From a virus: DNA of 44,567 nt. The position numbers were made by a program, and so were the translations under genes. Where the stretch lies: the IMG/VR virus record IMGVR_UViG_3300008954_000089, positions 1 through 44,567 of that record. The stretch is one strand, 5' to 3'. The notes beneath the pieces are model-generated. The model ran no database searches. It saw only the letters and a list, made by a program, of their open reading frames with translations, and was not told the origin of the DNA. This document shows, in pieces, positions 16,801 through 23,844 of the stretch (position 1 is the first letter of the stretch; each line of letters opens with the position of its first letter).

Positions 16801-17358
16801 ATTACATATAGTAAGCTAAACAAGAAGGCGCTAGATGTTTTGATACGAAGTCAGGCTCTCAACTCTCTGATGGACAAGCGTTTTACAGGATTAAAACACT
16901 ACTGGTCTGCGGTGGCAGTTGAGCGCCCAAGAAAAGAAAAGGACTTGGACGACAACATTAAGGCATATGCACCAGAGGGAGACTTTTCCATTGAGGAGAA
17001 AATTGAGTATCTCACTGATTTAACTGGGGTTTTCCCGATGCACTTGGTTGTCGACGACATAATCCAAGCGCGCCTGAGAGAATACTGTGTACCAGCTATT
17101 TCAGATTACGATGCCGATTTGAATTTGGTGTGGTTCATTCCACGCAAAGTAACACCTCGCAAGACAAAGAACGACAAGACGTATTGGGTTGTCGAGGTGA
17201 TTGATGAGAACAGTGTCTTGACTAAGATTAAGTGCTGGGGAGTTAGAGATAGAGATAGACTCCATATTAACCGCCCGTACATGGCGAAGCTTGATTACAG
17301 CGAGCAATGGGGTTTTTCATCCCGAAGTATTTATCACAATTTTAGGATATTGGGATGA
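13900..17358 (+). CDS. dnaE: DnaE-type (family C) DNA polymerase III alpha subunit with PHP domain
   Basis: Replicative polymerase, 1152 residues (E. coli DnaE 1160). The PHP domain keeps HAHS, LTDHGNMNG, GCEAYF, RSHLILL and TSDSHYP, the metal ligands that E. coli has largely lost, so it may proofread. The palm carries D480 and D482 (YPDIDYDVGDP) and D645 (IKFDILGLASL), matching E. coli D401, D403 and D555. Also present are GPGRGSAAGSL, the fingers IYRPGPLSAGV, FIVFQEQLALLAHKLG and GYGFNASHAVSYA. A helix-hairpin-helix-like segment and a C-terminal OB-like region follow. A hydrophilic insert (about residues 96-125) interrupts the PHP domain. No clamp, clamp loader or separate proofreading exonuclease is visible in the window. 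Confidence 0.96.
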   Translation: MTEREKPQTKYVGLHAHSVAGSPFDALGYPAEHMESAYKNGMDALALTDHGNMNGLPYQVLHAKKMKAKGRAFKPIYGCEAYFVPSLDEWREEKQLAELDKKRAKNDGEATGTTVEDEAASKSAVKDILSRRSHLILLVRNQKGLNNLFKMVSESYTPKNFYRYPRIDFDMLEKYGEGIIVASACMGGVFAGDYWANRGDGEEAVLTAMRKTATRFKEIFGDNFYGEVQWNAIPDQHAINKFVIKVCGEGGIELVSTSDSHYPDKERWKDRELYKQLGWLRKGAEATLPETIDDTRCELYPKNGDEMVEAIRKYMNPDNWIYRERDTPLFPTDVEYDESLLIRSVERTHEIAYEKIETFFPDNTVRLPEFVIPEDMTADEAMWAYANDGMRTRGFVGNKQYEERLEREFDVISSRGFSKYFLTMKAISDKAQQVQLVGPGRGSAAGSLIAYCLGITQIDPLRYNLQFERFLRKDAVDYPDIDYDVGDPMALKDMLIEEWGDNVVVPISNWNTLQLRSLIKDISKFYSIDFAEVNTVTSRMLSEAMPKAKEANGVLSGVYTPTFEEVMEYSDSLKSFLLKYPHVKTHVLRIFGSVRSCSRHAGGVLVGEDLDKYMPLIASGGVRQTPWSEGQNVRHLEPMGFIKFDILGLASLRMIEGAIRHILKRKHGVEEPTFEDVKEYYNKHLDPSVIDFEDEKVWKNIFHKGSWAGVFQFTQQGAQKFCTDVKPNNLVDLAAITAIYRPGPLSAGVAKDYTKAKANPEEIEYGHPVIRECLEETSGFIVFQEQLALLAHKLGRDVSLDEGNLLRKLLTKKGTGKGAEALEVIRLKFVDGCVDKGLTEQQAMEIWEKLEYFSGYGFNASHAVSYATLSYQCAWLLNYYPVEWVAAFLDKEPEGRKEAAINLAKSLGFRLEPLNVNTSGKVWEISEDGTALIQPLTAVKGLGDSAIEQIFKGRPFNKIEDFLFSEKITYSKLNKKALDVLIRSQALNSLMDKRFTGLKHYWSAVAVERPRKEKDLDDNIKAYAPEGDFSIEEKIEYLTDLTGVFPMHLVVDDIIQARLREYCVPAISDYDADLNLVWFIPRKVTPRKTKNDKTYWVVEVIDENSVLTKIKCWGVRDRDRLHINRPYMAKLDYSEQWGFSSRSIYHNFRILG

Positions 17359-17576
17359 CAAAGAGATTCAATTCTATAGTGGTGATTCACAAGAGCAAGC
17401 TAAAGATCGAGGAAAGAAGAACCTTGCGGGGTAACGAAGAGACAGAAAGAGCATGCGAGGAATTGAGAGAAAAATATAAAGACAGCGATTACGATGTTTT
17501 TGTAACTTACGGCGGCGCCTTCGATGTTTTGAATTGGATGATGCTGCGGGGATTAGAAAAGACGGAAGTCAATTAA
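17355..17576 (+). CDS. Small unrecognised phage protein
   Basis: 73 residues. ATG 17355 overlaps the DnaE TGA (ATGA), implying translational coupling. It has a basic N-terminus (KSKLKIEERRTL), a Glu/Arg-rich helix and a hydrophobic C-terminal part (YDVFVTYGGAFDVLNWMML). No recognised motif. Confidence 0.7.
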   Translation: MTKRFNSIVVIHKSKLKIEERRTLRGNEETERACEELREKYKDSDYDVFVTYGGAFDVLNWMMLRGLEKTEVN

Positions 17577-17587
17577 AGGAGAAAATT

Positions 17588-17980
17588 ATGGCAAGAGCAA
17601 AGAAAAAGTGGAATTATGAAAATTTGAACCATCTCATAGATATGGTTGCGGAGAGGATAAAGAAGGAGGGCTTGTGTCACAATGGTGCCGCATTATCGAA
17701 GTTGCACCGCCAGGAGATTGCCAATGGATATTATTATGGATATGCAAGGTGTCTACCCGAAGAGCAGATCCCAAAAAGCGCCGACGCTGTTGAGGCAATG
17801 GTTAATTTCATAGTCTCATATCAGAAGCCGAGTCAGATATTGCAACGCCATCCCACCAGTATGAAGTTTAATGCTGGAGTTATTATTTGCGCGAGATATA
17901 GATTGTTCGGAGAACACGGGATTTCTATTGTAGAGGAATTCATGGCACCTAGTCTTCGATTTGAGGACACTATTAACTAA
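17588..17980 (+). CDS. Unrecognised phage protein
   Basis: 130 residues. ATG 17588 is preceded by AAGGAG; the longer frame starting at 17534 would overlap the previous gene and lacks an SD. It has a basic N-terminus (ARAKKKWNYENLN), helices and a central segment IANGYYYGYARCLPE. No motif that I know. It sits between dnaE and dut, probably in the same transcript. Confidence 0.72.
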   Translation: MARAKKKWNYENLNHLIDMVAERIKKEGLCHNGAALSKLHRQEIANGYYYGYARCLPEEQIPKSADAVEAMVNFIVSYQKPSQILQRHPTSMKFNAGVIICARYRLFGEHGISIVEEFMAPSLRFEDTIN

Positions 17981-17990
17981 GGAGAATAAG

Positions 17991-18167
17991 ATGAAAAAAA
18001 CTGGCACCGAAGAATCAGAATTAGAAGACTATAAGAAGCATGTTCAAAGTGCTTTTCAAAGAATCTATGACCTCTTAAAAGAGAAGTACGGAGGACACCT
18101 TACAACTTCAGAGCTCATAGAAAAGCAGAAAGAGAAATACAAAGAATTTAAAAAGGGCAAAAAATAG
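17991..18167 (+). CDS. Small protein whose C-terminus copies the helicase tail
   Basis: 58 residues, ATG 17991 with SD GGAGAA. The last 13 residues (KEKYKEFKKGKK plus the preceding Lys/Gln) match the DnaB-like helicase tail (KEKYKEFKEGKK) because the 3' end of the gene lies in the duplicated 70-bp segment. The N-terminal part is a charged helix. The gene looks like a chimera formed by that duplication: either a remnant or a small protein carrying the same basic tail. Confidence 0.65.
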   Translation: MKKTGTEESELEDYKKHVQSAFQRIYDLLKEKYGGHLTTSELIEKQKEKYKEFKKGKK

Positions 18168-18196
18168 GGTATGAAACACCCAGAGGAGAAGAGATG
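18128..18196 (+). repeat. Copy 2 of the ~70-bp dispersed repeat
   Basis: About 67 of 70 aligned positions match copy 1 (8096-8165). It covers the end of the 58-residue ORF, its TAG, an ATG that opens only eight codons (MKHPEEKR-stop), GAGGAG and ATG 18194. The single-base deletion relative to copy 1 lies between the SD and the start codon, leaving the initiation site usable. Confidence 0.9.
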
Positions 18197-18481
18197 AAGA
18201 AGTATCCAAAATTAGAACAATTAAGAGTTGTGTCCACTTCGGGCGCCAAGAAATTTAAAGAAGGGGCAGACCTTGAAAAAATCAAGGCGCTATGGGGAGT
18301 CACAGGCGACACAGACGAGGAAATCATCAACAACTTTGTGGAAAAATCCACGCAAGAGATGCTTGATAAGTTTGAAGATGAAGAGTTCCAGAAGATGGTT
18401 GAAGCCAAACGCAGGAAAAAAGATAAAGAACTTCTCAAAGGTAAATTTTTAATCCTCACAAACCAAAAAGAAATCAATTAA
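18194..18481 (+). CDS. Small charged helical protein
   Basis: 95 residues starting at the ATG that ends repeat copy 2. It is rich in Lys and Glu, with segments VTGDTDEEIINNFVEKST and KMVEAKRRKKDKELLKGK that suggest long helices. No recognised domain. It follows the 58-residue ORF and precedes dut with a typical SD. Confidence 0.7.
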   Translation: MKKYPKLEQLRVVSTSGAKKFKEGADLEKIKALWGVTGDTDEEIINNFVEKSTQEMLDKFEDEEFQKMVEAKRRKKDKELLKGKFLILTNQKEIN

Positions 18482-18490
18482 GGAGAAAAT

Positions 18491-18985
18491 ATGATTGTAG
18501 AATATAGTAAAGTTAGAGAAAGTGCCCATCCACCGGAGAGAGCCAATCCCTCGGATGCAGGATTGGACTTGTTTTTTAATCCAGAGCCAACGGGGTTTCT
18601 GCCTCACCCTGAGCGTGATGCCATTACCATTGAGCCCGGTGAGAACAAGGTGATCCCAACGGGAGTGCGCTTCGGTGTACCACATGGGTATATGCTTGAG
18701 ATTAAGAACCGAAGCTCTGTCGCTTCAAAGCGCAGCCTAATTGTTGGAGCGTGTGTTGTAGACTCAGGCTATGACGGTGAAGTGTTTGTTAATCTCCACA
18801 ACATCGGAAACAAACCACAGACGCTAGCGCCCAAAGACAAAATCGCTCAGGCAGTGATGGTTCCAGTGGTGTCTTTCCGAGCTTTGGAAACTCACAGTGG
18901 GGATCTCTATGGGTGGTACCCCATTACCATTAGTGAAAGAGGCGACGGAGCTCTTGGTTCAACGGACGAGGTGAAGGGTGAATAA
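18491..18985 (+). CDS. dut: dUTP diphosphatase (dUTPase)
   Basis: Hydrolyses dUTP to dUMP and pyrophosphate, keeping uracil out of phage DNA and feeding dTMP synthesis. All five trimeric dUTPase motifs are present: SDAGLDL (1), IKNRSSVASKR (2), VDSGYDGEVFVNLHN (3, catalytic Asp), PKDKIAQAVMVPV (4) and RGDGALGSTD (5, P-loop-like). The 164-residue length is typical; an insertion around residues 30-42 (PEPTGFLPHPERDA) is longer than usual. SD AGGAGA precedes ATG 18491. It overlaps the methyltransferase gene by 8 bases. Confidence 0.96.
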   Translation: MIVEYSKVRESAHPPERANPSDAGLDLFFNPEPTGFLPHPERDAITIEPGENKVIPTGVRFGVPHGYMLEIKNRSSVASKRSLIVGACVVDSGYDGEVFVNLHNIGNKPQTLAPKDKIAQAVMVPVVSFRALETHSGDLYGWYPITISERGDGALGSTDEVKGE

Positions 18986-20183
18986 GATTTTATGCGGAGA
19001 TTGCGTGACTGTCTTATCAGACTTGCCACCGGACTCGGTGGATCTGGTAGTTACGTCGCCCCCTTATGATGACATCCGCTTTTATGCGGATGGCTTCACT
19101 GAGGAATTCGATAAGAGTCCTGCAGATTTTGCTAGCGAAAGTGATTACAAGAAAGAGTTACAGCGGTTTAAGAAGCAGAAGGTTGCCGAGAAGCTAGAGA
19201 TTAACAACGGTTATTCTTTTCCTTTCGAGGCAATCGCTCGTCAGCTTTATCGCGCCATCAAACCCGGCGGCACCGTGGTGTGGATTGTTGGAGATGCGGT
19301 GGTTAATAAATCCGAGACAGGCAGCTCGTTTCGCCAAGCTCTTTACTTTAAAGAGATTGGTTTTAACTTGCATGACACGATGATATATGAGAAGAACGGA
19401 AGCTCGTTCCCTGCACGACACGCCGGGAACAGATACTCTCAGATCTTTGAATACGCTTTTGTGTTTACCAAGGGTGACAGCCCTCGACACGCTTCTTTGA
19501 TTTGTGATAAACCCAACCGATGGGCAGGTTATACCACCTTTGGCAAAGGCACACTGAGAGATAAGAGCGGGGAATTAAAGGAGAAAAGCCAGAAACCAAT
19601 CCCAGATTTTAGTCCCAGAAATAACATCTGGAAGTACAACACTGGAAAGGGTTTTTCCACCAAGGATGTCGAGGCATTTAACCATCCTGCAATTTTCCCT
19701 GAAAAACTTGCTGAAGATCACATTTTATCTTGGAGTTCGGAGGGAGATGTTGTTTTGGATCCCTTCTGCGGCTCAGGAACAACATGCAAGATGGCTCTTC
19801 TGAATAATCGTTGCTTTATTGGCGTAGATATTTCAGAGGAATACTGCGAGCTTTCACGCAACCGAGTAGAGAAGGCAGTTCGAGAAGGCCGCACCGCAGA
19901 AATAGAAACTCTTGAGAAAGAAATATCTTCTCTCCAAAAGAAAGAAGATGCTGTCCGAGGCATTTTGGAGGGCGACGATTCACGCATGATTGATTGCCTC
20001 GCCAGCGGCATCATTCTGGGAACGTTGGTTGATTATGTACCAAACGCCAAGAGGAACAAGGGTGAAGACAAGAGTGTTGCCATCCTCTCTAAAGTAGCGT
20101 CGCTGCTGGAGAAAAAGAAGAATTTAAACAAGAGCCTTAAAGAAGGTATCGAAGAAACGGAGAAAAAACGTGAAGAAAAGTGA
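18978..20183 (+). CDS. DNA methyltransferase, N4-cytosine/N6-adenine (beta-class order)
   Basis: 401 residues. The catalytic motif IV TSPPYDD is near the N-terminus (about 30-36) and the SAM-binding FxGxG motif DPFCGSGTTCKMA is near residue 258, the order of beta-class enzymes. SPPY is most often seen in N4-cytosine methyltransferases but also in some N6-adenine enzymes. The last ~110 residues are a Lys/Glu-rich helical extension. GTG 18978 overlaps the dut stop and follows GAGGTGAA. A second methyltransferase gene follows directly. No restriction endonuclease partner is adjacent, so it probably protects or marks phage DNA. Confidence 0.93.
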   Translation: MNKILCGDCVTVLSDLPPDSVDLVVTSPPYDDIRFYADGFTEEFDKSPADFASESDYKKELQRFKKQKVAEKLEINNGYSFPFEAIARQLYRAIKPGGTVVWIVGDAVVNKSETGSSFRQALYFKEIGFNLHDTMIYEKNGSSFPARHAGNRYSQIFEYAFVFTKGDSPRHASLICDKPNRWAGYTTFGKGTLRDKSGELKEKSQKPIPDFSPRNNIWKYNTGKGFSTKDVEAFNHPAIFPEKLAEDHILSWSSEGDVVLDPFCGSGTTCKMALLNNRCFIGVDISEEYCELSRNRVEKAVREGRTAEIETLEKEISSLQKKEDAVRGILEGDDSRMIDCLASGIILGTLVDYVPNAKRNKGEDKSVAILSKVASLLEKKKNLNKSLKEGIEETEKKREEK

Positions 20184-20184
20184 T

Positions 20185-20649
20185 ATGAAAGTTTTGTTTA
20201 GTAGTAAGAGTTTGGAGTGGGCAACCCCACGAGAATTCTTTCAGAGGTTGAACAGGGAATTTAATTTTGATTTAGATCCCTGCGCCCAGAGCCACAATGC
20301 TGTGTGCTCAAAATATTATACCGAACGAGAGGACGGCCTCATTCAAGATTGGAGTGGCACAACCTCTTTTGTTAACCCGCCCTATGGCAGAGCAATCGGC
20401 GCGTGGATAAAGAAGGCATATGAAGAAGGTTGTAAACCAAACACAACTGTTGTGATGCTCATTCCCAGTCGAACTGATACTAAGTATTGGCATGACTATG
20501 TTATGCGATCATCGGAGATACGCTTTGTTAAGGGGAGGTTGAAATTTGGTGGAGGAAACAACTCGGCACCCTTCCCGTCAGCGGTGGTGGTGTTTGATGG
20601 CGAAACCGGACACGCAATTGAAAACCCGCCAAAAATGAAGGTGATGTAA
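20185..20649 (+). CDS. Phage DNA N-6-adenine methyltransferase (Dam-type)
   Basis: 154 residues. It has the phage_Dam pattern: LFSSKSLEWATP near the start, FDLDPCAQSHNA (SAM-binding region), and the catalytic motif FVNPPYG followed by a WIKKA helix; a LIPSRTDTKYWHDY segment matches the family. ATG 20185 is preferred (TGATATG junction with the previous stop); an in-frame GTG at 20170 is possible. It most likely methylates adenine; I cannot tell the target site from sequence. Confidence 0.9.
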   Translation: MKVLFSSKSLEWATPREFFQRLNREFNFDLDPCAQSHNAVCSKYYTEREDGLIQDWSGTTSFVNPPYGRAIGAWIKKAYEEGCKPNTTVVMLIPSRTDTKYWHDYVMRSSEIRFVKGRLKFGGGNNSAPFPSAVVVFDGETGHAIENPPKMKVM

Positions 20650-20931
20650 GTGGTTAGGAAAGTAAAGAATAAGAAAAAGCACAAGCAAATCCAAAAAGAT
20701 TTGCAGCAGAAGATGGGCATGTTTAATCAGTTGCCCGAAGAATGCTTGGCTTGTGAGGAACCCTTTGATCGCCAGAACAAAGAGCAGGTGATGAGCTGGA
20801 GTGTCGTCGTAAAGCGCGATCCCGAAGTGGTGCGGCTTTACTGCCCCACTTGCTGGGATACCGCGCAGACAATTGTGAAGGACTTCGATAAGATGCTCCG
20901 GGAACGAGAAGAGAACAATGCCGAAAGATGA
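20650..20931 (+). CDS. Small zinc-ribbon-like phage protein
   Basis: 93 residues with GTG start directly after the previous stop. Two CxxC pairs, CLACEEPFD and YCPTCWD, are spaced about 35 residues apart, which suggests a zinc-binding knuckle. The N-terminus is very basic (VRKVKNKKKHKQIQK), consistent with nucleic-acid contact. Function unknown. Confidence 0.75.
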   Translation: MVRKVKNKKKHKQIQKDLQQKMGMFNQLPEECLACEEPFDRQNKEQVMSWSVVVKRDPEVVRLYCPTCWDTAQTIVKDFDKMLREREENNAER

Positions 20932-21280
20932 AGTGCCAGCAAAAATAGAGGAATACGGACAACTCAACAGGAGAGTCTATCCTACTTTGTACTATGACAG
21001 CACTGATACTATTTACGTCAATTTCATTATGAAGCTGGAGTATGAGAAGCTAACTAAGACAGAATTCTTTAGGGCCCTCGTCGATGGCTTCATTCACGAT
21101 GACAAGAGCATCACTTCCTTTTTCGAGGAATATAAAGAAAAGAAAGAGATCGATAGCAAGAGAAGCCGCCGCATGATAAAGAAGGAAAGAGAAAAAGCTG
21201 ACGAGGTGAACCGAAGATTTGCTCTCACCCCAGAGGACATTGAAAATATCTTTGATTTGATTGGGGGCGAAGATGTCTGA
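20918..21280 (+). CDS. Unrecognised phage protein, basic C-terminal half
   Basis: 120 residues, overlapping the previous gene by 14 bases. A beta-like N-terminus (YPTLYYDSTDTIYVNFI) is followed by a helix-rich, highly charged region (EEYKEKKEIDSKRSRRMIKKE). It lies immediately upstream of the sigma-like HTH protein and overlaps it by 8 bases, so the pair may act together, for instance on host RNA polymerase. This is inference from position only. Confidence 0.72.
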   Translation: MPKDEVPAKIEEYGQLNRRVYPTLYYDSTDTIYVNFIMKLEYEKLTKTEFFRALVDGFIHDDKSITSFFEEYKEKKEIDSKRSRRMIKKEREKADEVNRRFALTPEDIENIFDLIGGEDV

Positions 21281-21566
21281 TATTCTGAGTAGTATCTTTA
21301 CAGATGCCCCTTCGAGAGAGCCACCTTGCGCGACTGCATGCAAACAGAATAAGGTTTCATGCCCCAATTCAGACTGCAGATATTGGATGGACTACGAAGA
21401 AGATCTTAACTGTTCTTTAATTGCCGTGGACAAGCACGAAGGTGGACTTACGCTCCGCGAAGTGGGCGAGCGCCTTGGGATTAGTTTCGTGCGTGTTTGT
21501 CAAATAGAAAAGGGCGCCGTTACAAAGCTGAAGAAAAGGCTCGAAAAACTTGTTTCTCGCAAATAA
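21273..21566 (+). CDS. Cys-rich protein with sigma70 region 4-like helix-turn-helix
   Basis: 97 residues. The C-terminal part TLREVGERLGISFVRVCQIE closely resembles sigma70 region 4.2 (LeEIG..L.vSrERVRQIE), which reads the -35 box. The N-terminal part holds five cysteines (CATACKQNKVSCPNSDCRYW and a later Cys), possibly a zinc or Fe-S site, not found in sigma factors. ATG 21273 is preceded by GGGGGCGA and overlaps the previous stop. It lacks regions 1-3, so it cannot be a complete sigma factor; it could modify promoter choice of the host enzyme or be a stand-alone DNA-binding regulator. Confidence 0.72.
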   Translation: MSDILSSIFTDAPSREPPCATACKQNKVSCPNSDCRYWMDYEEDLNCSLIAVDKHEGGLTLREVGERLGISFVRVCQIEKGAVTKLKKRLEKLVSRK

Positions 21567-21671
21567 AAGGGGTTTTTGATAAGCCTCACACTATTTATAA
21601 TAGTTATTCTGCACTTTGTAGAGTAAATCTTGAAAATCGATTAAAAAAACATCAAGAGGAGATAGTATACT

Positions 21672-22490
21672 ATGAGTAAGAAACTTTTAAACGAATCAAC
21701 AATTCGTCGTTTCATGGGATTAGCTAACCTCGAACCACTTTCAGAATCCTTCTTGGACTCACAAGTGGACGAGGAAGCCGAACTCACCGAGAGCGATGAA
21801 ACTGTTGACGAAGCAACGGACGAAACCGTTGATGAAGGCGGCACCGCCAAACGATCCGAAAACAAGACCAAAGGTCCTGAACGCGGAATGAACTTGGCAG
21901 ATCGCATTCACGAAGAAGACGACGTTAAAGCCGAAGGCTTGGTGTCCATTGCCGAAGAGCTTCCTGAAGAGGAAGAAGAAATCGCAGGCATTGAAGCTGC
22001 TGATGACATTGGCGATGCCGAACATGACATGGCAGATGCTGAGGTAGACATGGGCGAACCCGAAGCCGAAGCTGGCGGAGAAGACTTGGCTGCAAAGGCT
22101 CAAGCTATTTTGTCCGACTTGGCTGACTTGCTGACTCAAGCAGGCATCGAGACAACTGTTACTTCTGACGAAGAAGAGTTGGATATGGATGCTGCCGCTG
22201 CCGATGACTTGGAGGATGCCGCTACTGATTTGGATCACGCCGAAGAGCATGAAGAAGAAGAAGTTGAAATGGCTGAAGCTAAGGTTACTGAATACGGTGG
22301 CAAAGCCGGAGACATCAAGGGAACGCTCAAGAAGGATGGCCATTACGGTCGCGGACCAAAGACAAAAGAGACTGCAGAGGAAGAGGGCAAAATTGACTAT
22401 AAGAACAAGAACAATGAATCCAAGAAATCCTCAGTTGACGCTTTAGTTGCTGAAATTACTTCTAAAGTAATCAGCCGCCTAAACAAGTAG
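21672..22490 (+). CDS. Acidic phage protein, possible prohead-core or virion protein
   Basis: 272 residues, very rich in Glu, Asp and Ala, with a central low-complexity region (for example EELPEEEEEIAGIEAADD). The N-terminus LLNESTIRRFMGLANLEPLS and the C-terminal amphipathic helix DALVAEITSKVISRLNK look like conserved anchors around a variable acidic middle. Similar acidic proteins in marine T4-like phages are thought to be internal or core proteins, by memory. SD AAGAGGAG precedes ATG 21672, and a strong terminator follows. Confidence 0.65.
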   Translation: MSKKLLNESTIRRFMGLANLEPLSESFLDSQVDEEAELTESDETVDEATDETVDEGGTAKRSENKTKGPERGMNLADRIHEEDDVKAEGLVSIAEELPEEEEEIAGIEAADDIGDAEHDMADAEVDMGEPEAEAGGEDLAAKAQAILSDLADLLTQAGIETTVTSDEEELDMDAAAADDLEDAATDLDHAEEHEEEEVEMAEAKVTEYGGKAGDIKGTLKKDGHYGRGPKTKETAEEEGKIDYKNKNNESKKSSVDALVAEITSKVISRLNK

Positions 22491-22504
22491 GATTGATTTA
22501 GTCC

Positions 22505-22533
22505 TTTACAAAAGCACTGTAATGTTATATAAT
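22505..22533 (+). promoter_or_regulatory. Promoter TTTACA-17-TATAAT embedded in a terminator hairpin
   Basis: TTTACA (22505-22510) and TATAAT (22528-22533), spaced 17 bp. The spacer forms the 5' arm of the terminator stem, and the -10 lies in its loop. It would drive the membrane protein at 22569 and the endolysin behind it. Confidence 0.7.
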
Positions 22534-22554
22534 ATAACAAAGCAGTGCTTTTTT
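22510..22554 (+). terminator. Intrinsic terminator with nested inner hairpin
   Basis: A 10-bp stem (AAAAGCACTG 22510-22519 with CAGTGCTTTT 22543-22552) is followed by a T-run to 22554. The loop contains a second perfect inverted repeat, GTTATA-taa-TATAAC (22524-22538). It ends transcription of the acidic-protein gene. Confidence 0.88.
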
Positions 22555-22568
22555 ATATGGAGTAGAAC

Positions 22569-22988
22569 ATGATAGTAATTTATATAATCGGTGCCTTTCT
22601 CGCAGGGGCTTTTTTTCACAAGGTGTATAGTGCACTGGCGATCATTTTTGGCTTGAAGAGCCACCTTTTAACTGTGGTGGAGAACGAAATTCTTACTTTT
22701 GTTGTTAAGATGTATTCTAGAATGATAATGACGCTGGAGATGGGCTACGCCTCTCTGCGTCTGACAGGCATTGACGAAGAGAAAGTCAAGCTCTTGAGAA
22801 ACGAAGATGAACACGACATGAGAGAGTGGCGAAAAGAGATCATTCAGCATTTTGTGGACTCATACCCGCCAGCTTATAAAGCCTATTTGAATATTGAAAG
22901 CTGGGAAGGCGCCATGGAGCAGTTGGCAGCTTACAACGAATTTCCTGAAAGGAGTGAAGGTGATGAAATCATTGATGGCAATCCTTGA
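22569..22988 (+). CDS. Membrane-anchored phage protein
   Basis: 139 residues with an N-terminal transmembrane helix (VIYIIGAFLAGAFFHKVYSA) and a charged, helical soluble part. The gene directly precedes the amidase (26-base overlap), which makes a spanin/lysis-accessory role possible, but no lysis motif is visible. Probably in one transcript from the promoter at 22505. Confidence 0.75.
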   Translation: MIVIYIIGAFLAGAFFHKVYSALAIIFGLKSHLLTVVENEILTFVVKMYSRMIMTLEMGYASLRLTGIDEEKVKLLRNEDEHDMREWRKEIIQHFVDSYPPAYKAYLNIESWEGAMEQLAAYNEFPERSEGDEIIDGNP

Positions 22989-23844
22989 TATGATCCTAAG
23001 TTTGTTTTTTCGGGGAAAAAGACAAAAGGTTATGACACCCTCTCCTTTTTATAAGGAGCTACCACCACCCGAAGAGCTCCCCACTCGCCACAGCTTGGGA
23101 ATAGATAAAGACGGAAATGAGATGTTTATTACTGAAGACATCTCAGAAGAGGATCTGGCACACGCTAGAGAACAGTTTCGCATAGACAACATCGACAAGA
23201 AGATTGTGTGCAACAACGTGGAGATATCCATTGATTGGGAAGACACTATTCTGTGGACAGAGCCGGGAGCTCTCATGTGTAAGTCGAACCAGTACAAGAC
23301 AGTCTCAGGAAATCGAATGTCCTCCATTGACAAAATTGTGGTGCATTGGGATGGCTGCTTAAACTCAGCTCAGTGCGCGAAGGTTCTAGGACAGCGCGGC
23401 TTGTCTGCCCATTTCTGCATCGACAATGATGGCACCATTCACCAACTGATGGACACCAACCATGTTGCATGGCATGCCCGTGGCGTCAACTCCAAGAGTA
23501 TTGGCATCGAGATCAGTAACGCCGTCTTTAAAGAATATGTCCACAAATATGATCCTCCGCGCCCAATGGTTCCCAAAAGCACTTTGCATGGGAAGCCATT
23601 TCCTGAACACATGGGGTTCTATGATGTGCAGGTTGAGGCACTTCAGGAACTATTAAGATCTCTTTGCAGCTTCTATAATGTGCCTTTAGAGTACCCAAAC
23701 CAAAATGGCGAACTAATTAAGAACGTAATTAAAGCGTCGACGTTCAAAGGGGTGATATGTCACTACCATGTAACCGAGAACAAAGTAGATCCTGCGTGTC
23801 TGGATCTGGCACAAGTTATCGAGGAGATTAAAGATGAAATATAA
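22963..23844 (+). CDS. N-acetylmuramoyl-L-alanine amidase (PGRP/T7-lysozyme type), probable endolysin
   Basis: Cleaves the bond between muramic acid and the peptide stem in peptidoglycan to release progeny. ATG 22963 (293 residues) follows AAGGAG. The N-terminus MAILDMILSLFF is hydrophobic, like a signal-anchor. The amidase domain occupies about residues 120-280: IDKIVVHWDG (zinc His128), GLSAHFCIDNDGTIHQL (core strand pair), VAWHARGVNSKSIGIEI, and a C-terminal VICHYHVTENKVDPACL with the second zinc His and a Cys/Asp ligand. Amidase_2 families use this arrangement. A linker of ~90 residues precedes the domain. The holin-like gene is at 27316. Confidence 0.92.
   Translation: MKSLMAILDMILSLFFRGKRQKVMTPSPFYKELPPPEELPTRHSLGIDKDGNEMFITEDISEEDLAHAREQFRIDNIDKKIVCNNVEISIDWEDTILWTEPGALMCKSNQYKTVSGNRMSSIDKIVVHWDGCLNSAQCAKVLGQRGLSAHFCIDNDGTIHQLMDTNHVAWHARGVNSKSIGIEISNAVFKEYVHKYDPPRPMVPKSTLHGKPFPEHMGFYDVQVEALQELLRSLCSFYNVPLEYPNQNGELIKNVIKASTFKGVICHYHVTENKVDPACLDLAQVIEEIKDEI

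Noticed and set aside
18978-20649. Two methyltransferases as part of a restriction-modification system
   Set aside because: No restriction endonuclease gene lies next to them; the only nuclease-like candidate nearby in type is over 22 kb away, so orphan phage methylases are more likely.
21573-21601. TATAAT at 21596-21601 before the acidic-protein gene as a promoter
   Set aside because: The nearest -35-like box is either too close (TTGATA, 14-bp spacer) or a poor match at 17 bp, so I did not list it; the upstream genes may drive the acidic gene by read-through.
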